Positions 60,540 through 64,000 of a stretch of 64,000 nucleotides of DNA are shown in pieces. Positions within the stretch are counted from its first letter, which is position 1, and every line of letters starts with the position of its first letter. Origin of the DNA: Liolophura sinensis (lineage: Eukaryota > Mollusca > Polyplacophora > Chitonida > Chitonidae); the NCBI RefSeq assembly GCF_032854445.1, contig NW_027017980.1:108001-172000 (forward strand), read 5' to 3'. The notes under the pieces were generated by a model. It was not told where the DNA came from, searched no databases, and was given only the letters and a program-made list of their open reading frames with translations. The position numbers and the translations under genes are program-made.

Positions 60540-61260
60540 CAGAAAATAAAATAGAGAGTATAACCAAAGCAGTGACAACAGTGTGATGCAGTTGGCAAAT
60601 GGTCAAGGGTAAAGAGGGAAATCTCGTCAACTTACATCCGTTTGCTGCACATAACGTGTACATATCTCGCTTTGCAGCATTTGTTAGATAATGTTGGTTA
60701 TGTGACGATTTCAATCTATGTAACAAGTTATTACTTCAAAAACAAGTATGTCAAGGTCATTTCGTCAGACGCCTTCATAGTTTAAGTTTTACAATGGGCA
60801 TAATTCTCTCGTATGTAAATATGGACAGGTCGCCCAGAATCTCAACTTCATGTTTGTGTCTAATGTCACGTAACCTGGGGCTAGGGATCGTATATTCATC
60901 GCGTTGAATTAGATCACCACGTTGGACATGTGAACAGTTTCAATCAAAGCCCAACATTTTATTATCGTTAACTTATACATTACAGTGGAACACAATTTGA
61001 ATACTGATTTCACTTGCCTATTACATTCCTTGTGTCTTCCAAACATCGTTGAAAACTGTTTGCTGCTTTTCTTTGTACGATTCCGTCTTAATATCGTAAT
61101 ACCTATTATTGCCTGGGCTTGGTTGAGGGATTGTACATGAATGTGCGTTTCGATGCAGATAATCCTCACTGTTCATGTAAGTGTTAAAATAATAACTCAC
61201 AATCCCCCTAGCGCCATCACTTAATCAGAATTAAGCAATGAAAAAATTGATTTGATATTA
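60540..61260 (+). repeat. Interspersed repeat B split by a LINE fragment
   Basis: The left half (GTGATGCAGTTGGCAAATGG, 60,580-60,605) and right half (CTGTTCATGTAAGTGTTAAA and CCCCTAGCGCCATCACTTAA, 61,165-61,235) are separated by LINE sequence at about 60,640-61,157. Confidence 0.65.
60640..61157 (+). mobile_element. LINE-type reverse transcriptase tail nested in repeat B
   Basis: GTACATATCTCGCTTTGCAGC, CAAGTTATTACTTCAAAAAC and TGAACAGTTTCAATCAAAGC align with 59,640-60,200. The copy is more decayed (no long frame) and is flanked on both sides by repeat B. Confidence 0.65.
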
Positions 61261-61354
61261 CTTGCACTTCATTAAACCTTATATTTATACACTCAATCAA
61301 AAGATATCAATTGTCATCACATTTGATAAACTATTATTAAATTGAAGACAGTGT

Positions 61355-61500
61355 AACGGAGCCAAGCGTCGGAGAATCCTGGTTTATACTGTCAGGGGGG
61401 CCAATCTAGTAATAGCTTTCCATTGTAACGGAGCCAAGCATCGGGGAATCCTGGTTTATACTGTCACGGGGGCCTGTCTAGGAGAGGCTTTGCTGTGCTT
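61355..61500. repeat. ~78-bp direct repeat, two units
   Basis: GTAACGGAGCCAAGCGTCGG and GAATCCTGGTTTATACTGTC occur twice, at 61,354 and 61,432. The second half resembles the right part of repeat B. Confidence 0.8.
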
Positions 61501-61623
61501 ATACTGGAAGAATACTAGCGGGAATTTCCTTTTGCTCGAAGCAATTGACTCCACCTGTAGACACCAGAGTTCAAATCCTGATGTGATCCAAACAGAAAAT
61601 CCCGCAACTATAACATTGGTGCC

Positions 61624-61725
61624 GTGACCAAACAGGTTCCGCGAAGCGTGACCAAACAGGTTCCGCGAAGCGTGACCAAACAGGTTCCGCGAAGCGTGAC
61701 CAAACAGATTCCGCGAAGCGTGAAC
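61624..61725. repeat. 24-bp tandem repeat, four units
   Basis: GTGACCAAACAGGTTCCGCG plus AAGC at 61,624, 61,648, 61,672 and 61,696. Confidence 0.9.
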
Positions 61726-62186
61726 ATGGCTCTGATCCTATGAAGGTGGGCGTGTTCTAGGAGAGGTGAAGGAAGGGTAAGTGAGGAGGAATGTAACGGA
61801 AGCAGCTTTCTAGTGTTTACACTAGCATTGACTAGTGGGAATTTCCCTTTAGCTCAGATACTAGAATGTTGAACTCGGCTGTGGAGATACCGAGTTCAAC
61901 TTCAGGTGTGGCCACAAGATAAATCCTCCATCCATTACACATTCAAGTTAAAAGACTAAAGCATAGAATGCATAAAATTACACTGTTTTGCACTGAATTA
62001 AATCAAAGGATACTGATGACCGAGTTATACGTTGTCTATTTTTTGAAAAGCACGACCGTACAAAGACCAGAGACCAGATCAAGACCAGATGAATTAGTGA
62101 AAATAACATCAAAATTTTAAATGCAACCAGCAGTATAGAGTATATTGCTTTCGGAACATGTCCTGTAACGGATTGAGCCGTCATAA

Positions 62187-62420
62187 TTTATTTGATTAGA
62201 GTTTTACGCCATACTCAAAAATATTTCACTTATTCGACGGCCATCAGCATTATAGTGGGAGGAAACCCACGACTATCCGCAAGTTGCTGATAGAACTTCC
62301 CACAGAACTTGAACTCGCACAGAGGACATTGGTGAGAGGGGTCATTGTCCCACACAGGCACGCCATCATGTTTTAAAAGGAAACCGGGCAGAGCCCGAAG
62401 AAAACGCACGATCTTCCATG
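62187..62420 (-). mobile_element. SINE with rearranged centre, abutting the piggyBac end
   Basis: TTTATTTGATTAGAGTTTTACG through the central domain to a diverged head at 62,340-62,370. A second fragment of central domain (GGAAACCGGGCAGAGCCCGA) then runs up to the piggyBac TTAA at 62,422. Confidence 0.75.
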
Positions 62421-62421
62421 T

Positions 62422-62510
62422 TTAACACGTTGACTGCCTGCTACGAGATAACTCGTAGTGGTTGGTGCACCGCGTGACGCCAGTACGAGTTATCTCGTAG
62501 TTAGTCGTAG
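62422..62510 (-). repeat. piggyBac terminal sequence: TTAA target site, end sequence and two subterminal palindromes
   Basis: TTAA at 62,422-62,425 is followed by CACGTTGACTGCC, a typical piggyBac-family end. The palindrome CTACGAGATAACTCGTAG (62,441-62,458) and a second one, TACGAGTTATCTCGTA (62,484-62,499), have perfect 6-7 bp arms. Their central tetranucleotides, ATAA and TTAT, are reverse complements, so the two palindromes also form an inverted pair. This is the 3' end relative to the transposase; the other end is beyond the window. Confidence 0.75.
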
Positions 62511-62840
62511 GTAATTTCTATGATCCTCAAAGTACATGGCAAATGCTGTAAACTAAAAGCAAGCATGATGGCAACAGGTTAGGAGCCTTATTTACCAGAA
62601 ATTGAAAACAAAAGACATGTCTGACAAAAACGTCTCATTTATTCGCTACATTTTGACAGGCCAACCTGAACAGAGTTATCCGCTCTTTCTCACAGTCTCT
62701 GTGCAAGTTATATTCAGACAAAAAATGACATTTGTCGGCAATGGACAGTGTGGATGTAATTTACCACGGATTTACCACAAAAGGGTAAAGGCAGATACGA
62801 ATTATTGTCAGTAAGCAGTATATGTCCGACGAAAAATTCA
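62511..62840 (-). other. 3' untranslated region of the piggyBac element
   Basis: Lies between the transposase stop and the terminal palindromes. I see no coding sequence or repeat here. Confidence 0.5.
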
Positions 62841-64000
62841 CTACACATGGTACACCTTGAAGCACGGATCGACGCAAAGTGCTGGTTTCTCAGGACATAC
62901 GGGGCAAATGTACCTTGTTTCTCGTCTTCTGCCATTTTTCGTGCATTGGCGGCATGGCTTTGTTGGCCTCTCCTTTTTCTCTGTAGGTGGTACGCCGACA
63001 AGGTGGTGAAAGGTTTCTGCGGGCGGTCCTTCAGTCGGGGTCGGCTGAAGGTCAACGTTTCCCAGCAGGTGAAGCGTTACCTTTTCACGGAACCGCAGCA
63101 TTCTCATTTGTTCACCCACTGATTCGTTGTACATGATGTGAGCGTTGAACAACATGATCTCCAAAACATGGAGTCCGATTTTCTTGTACCAACGGATTGT
63201 TTTGCGCAAAGCAGAATAGTAAGAGAGCATCTGGTCTGACCGGTCGATCCCAGACATCCCATTGTTATAATCACGCACAATGTTTGGTTTCTGGGATACC
63301 TTTTGGTTGCGGTTTGTCACGTTCACCATCTCCATGTTGTGCATATTGGTGATAGTGAGAACATCTCGTTTATCTCTCCACTTGCACACCACCACCGGCC
63401 CGGACCGTTTCCAACAGTGTTCTCCCTTTTCCAGCTTTTTCTGAACGACGTCTTTCGGGTTTTCTTTTCGATCAAAGCGAAGTGTCCCGCACAAATAGGT
63501 TGACCTGTCTGTTAGTGCTTTTGTTAGGCCAACCGAGTTGTAATAGTTGTCAGTGTACAGCACGTGGCCTTTGTCCAAGAAATCAGACATCAGATGCAAG
63601 ACAACGGCAGCTGACTGACCCAGGTGTAAGTCATCGTCGACGCTAGTCCCAGAATAAATCAGAATCTTGAGAACCATGCCATCGGATTCGCAAAGTTCAT
63701 ACAGCTTCACACCGTACTTGTGTCGCTTGTTCTTGATATACTGACGAAACAGAAGCCGTCCACGCCATAATACCATTGATTCATCAATGCATCAATCGTT
63801 TGGGATAGTAGACTTCACTCATGGTTTTATCAAAGTAATTAAGTAACGGGCGAATCTTGATAAGACGATCTTCAGAATTCTGTGAGTTGTCAGAAAAGTG
63901 CCAAAACCTTAGAAGAAGTTGAAATCGATTTCGGCCCATTGACTTTCCATAAACTTCTGTTTTATACAGTGGGTCATTAGTCCAATAATGTTCCAGGGTA
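62841..64000 (-). pseudogene. piggyBac-type (DDE_Tnp_1_7) transposase, frameshifted and cut by the window end
   Basis: This enzyme would cut and paste the element at TTAA sites. The long open frame from 63,776 to the stop at 62,841 (311 residues) holds MVLWRGRL, YTDNYYNS (catalytic Asp at residue 76 of this frame), GMSGIDRSDQMLSYYS (Asp 178 and 181) and a C-terminal Cys-rich domain. That domain has C275-x2-C278, C291-x2-C294-x6-C301-x3-C305 and H310, the RING/PHD-like zinc fold of this family. Just upstream the same strand reads CIDES (first catalytic Asp) but runs into a stop. The N-terminal part (HYWTNDPLY, GRNRFQLLLRFWHFSDNS, KIRPLLNYFDK, VYYPKR) continues in another frame to the window edge. 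The break at about 63,785-63,800 looks like one extra base. Otherwise the coding sequence is well preserved, suggesting a young or domesticated copy. The 5' part lies outside the window. Confidence 0.93.

Overview
The window looks like intergenic or intronic DNA from an invertebrate animal, most likely a lophotrochozoan and probably a mollusc. It is AT-rich. I found no convincing host gene, rRNA, genuine tRNA gene or CRISPR array. More than twenty copies of one tRNA-derived SINE occur, with a 3' domain ending in (AAAT)n. Polinton, piggyBac and LINE remnants, MITE-like elements and many minisatellites are also present. The lineage call is an inference from the SINE type.

Layout. 1-32,962 is repeat-rich non-coding DNA: SINE copies; minisatellites at 11.4-12.2, 19.5, 23 and 31.7 kb; a ~0.9-kb duplication (18.1-19.06 and 20.2-21.08 kb); a MITE-like element (27.9 kb); and several copies of an unclassified interspersed family called 'repeat B' here.

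The standout is 32,963-40,660, a GC-richer block with long terminal inverted repeats. It is the decayed remnant of a Polinton/Maverick (adintovirus-like) DNA element. On the + strand is a protein-primed-type family B DNA polymerase headed by C2H2 zinc fingers. On the - strand, in transcription order, are a packaging ATPase fragment, two small conserved ORFs, the penton-like minor capsid protein, the hexon-like major capsid protein and an adenain-like protease fragment. Every gene carries stops or frameshifts, a LINE fragment interrupts the polymerase, and no integrase is visible, so the element is dead as it stands. In a live relative the polymerase would copy the element from its termini, while the ATPase, protease and two capsid proteins would package it.

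40,661-62,421 is again repeat territory: SINEs with target-site duplications, a three-copy dispersed repeat C, two more MITE-like copies, minisatellites at 51.1, 54.3, 56.4, 58.9 and 61.6 kb, and two LINE reverse-transcriptase tails (59.6 and 60.6 kb), the second nested in repeat B. From 62,422 to the window end lies a piggyBac element on the - strand: a TTAA-flanked end with two palindromes, then a nearly complete transposase whose N-terminal part is frameshifted and runs off the window.
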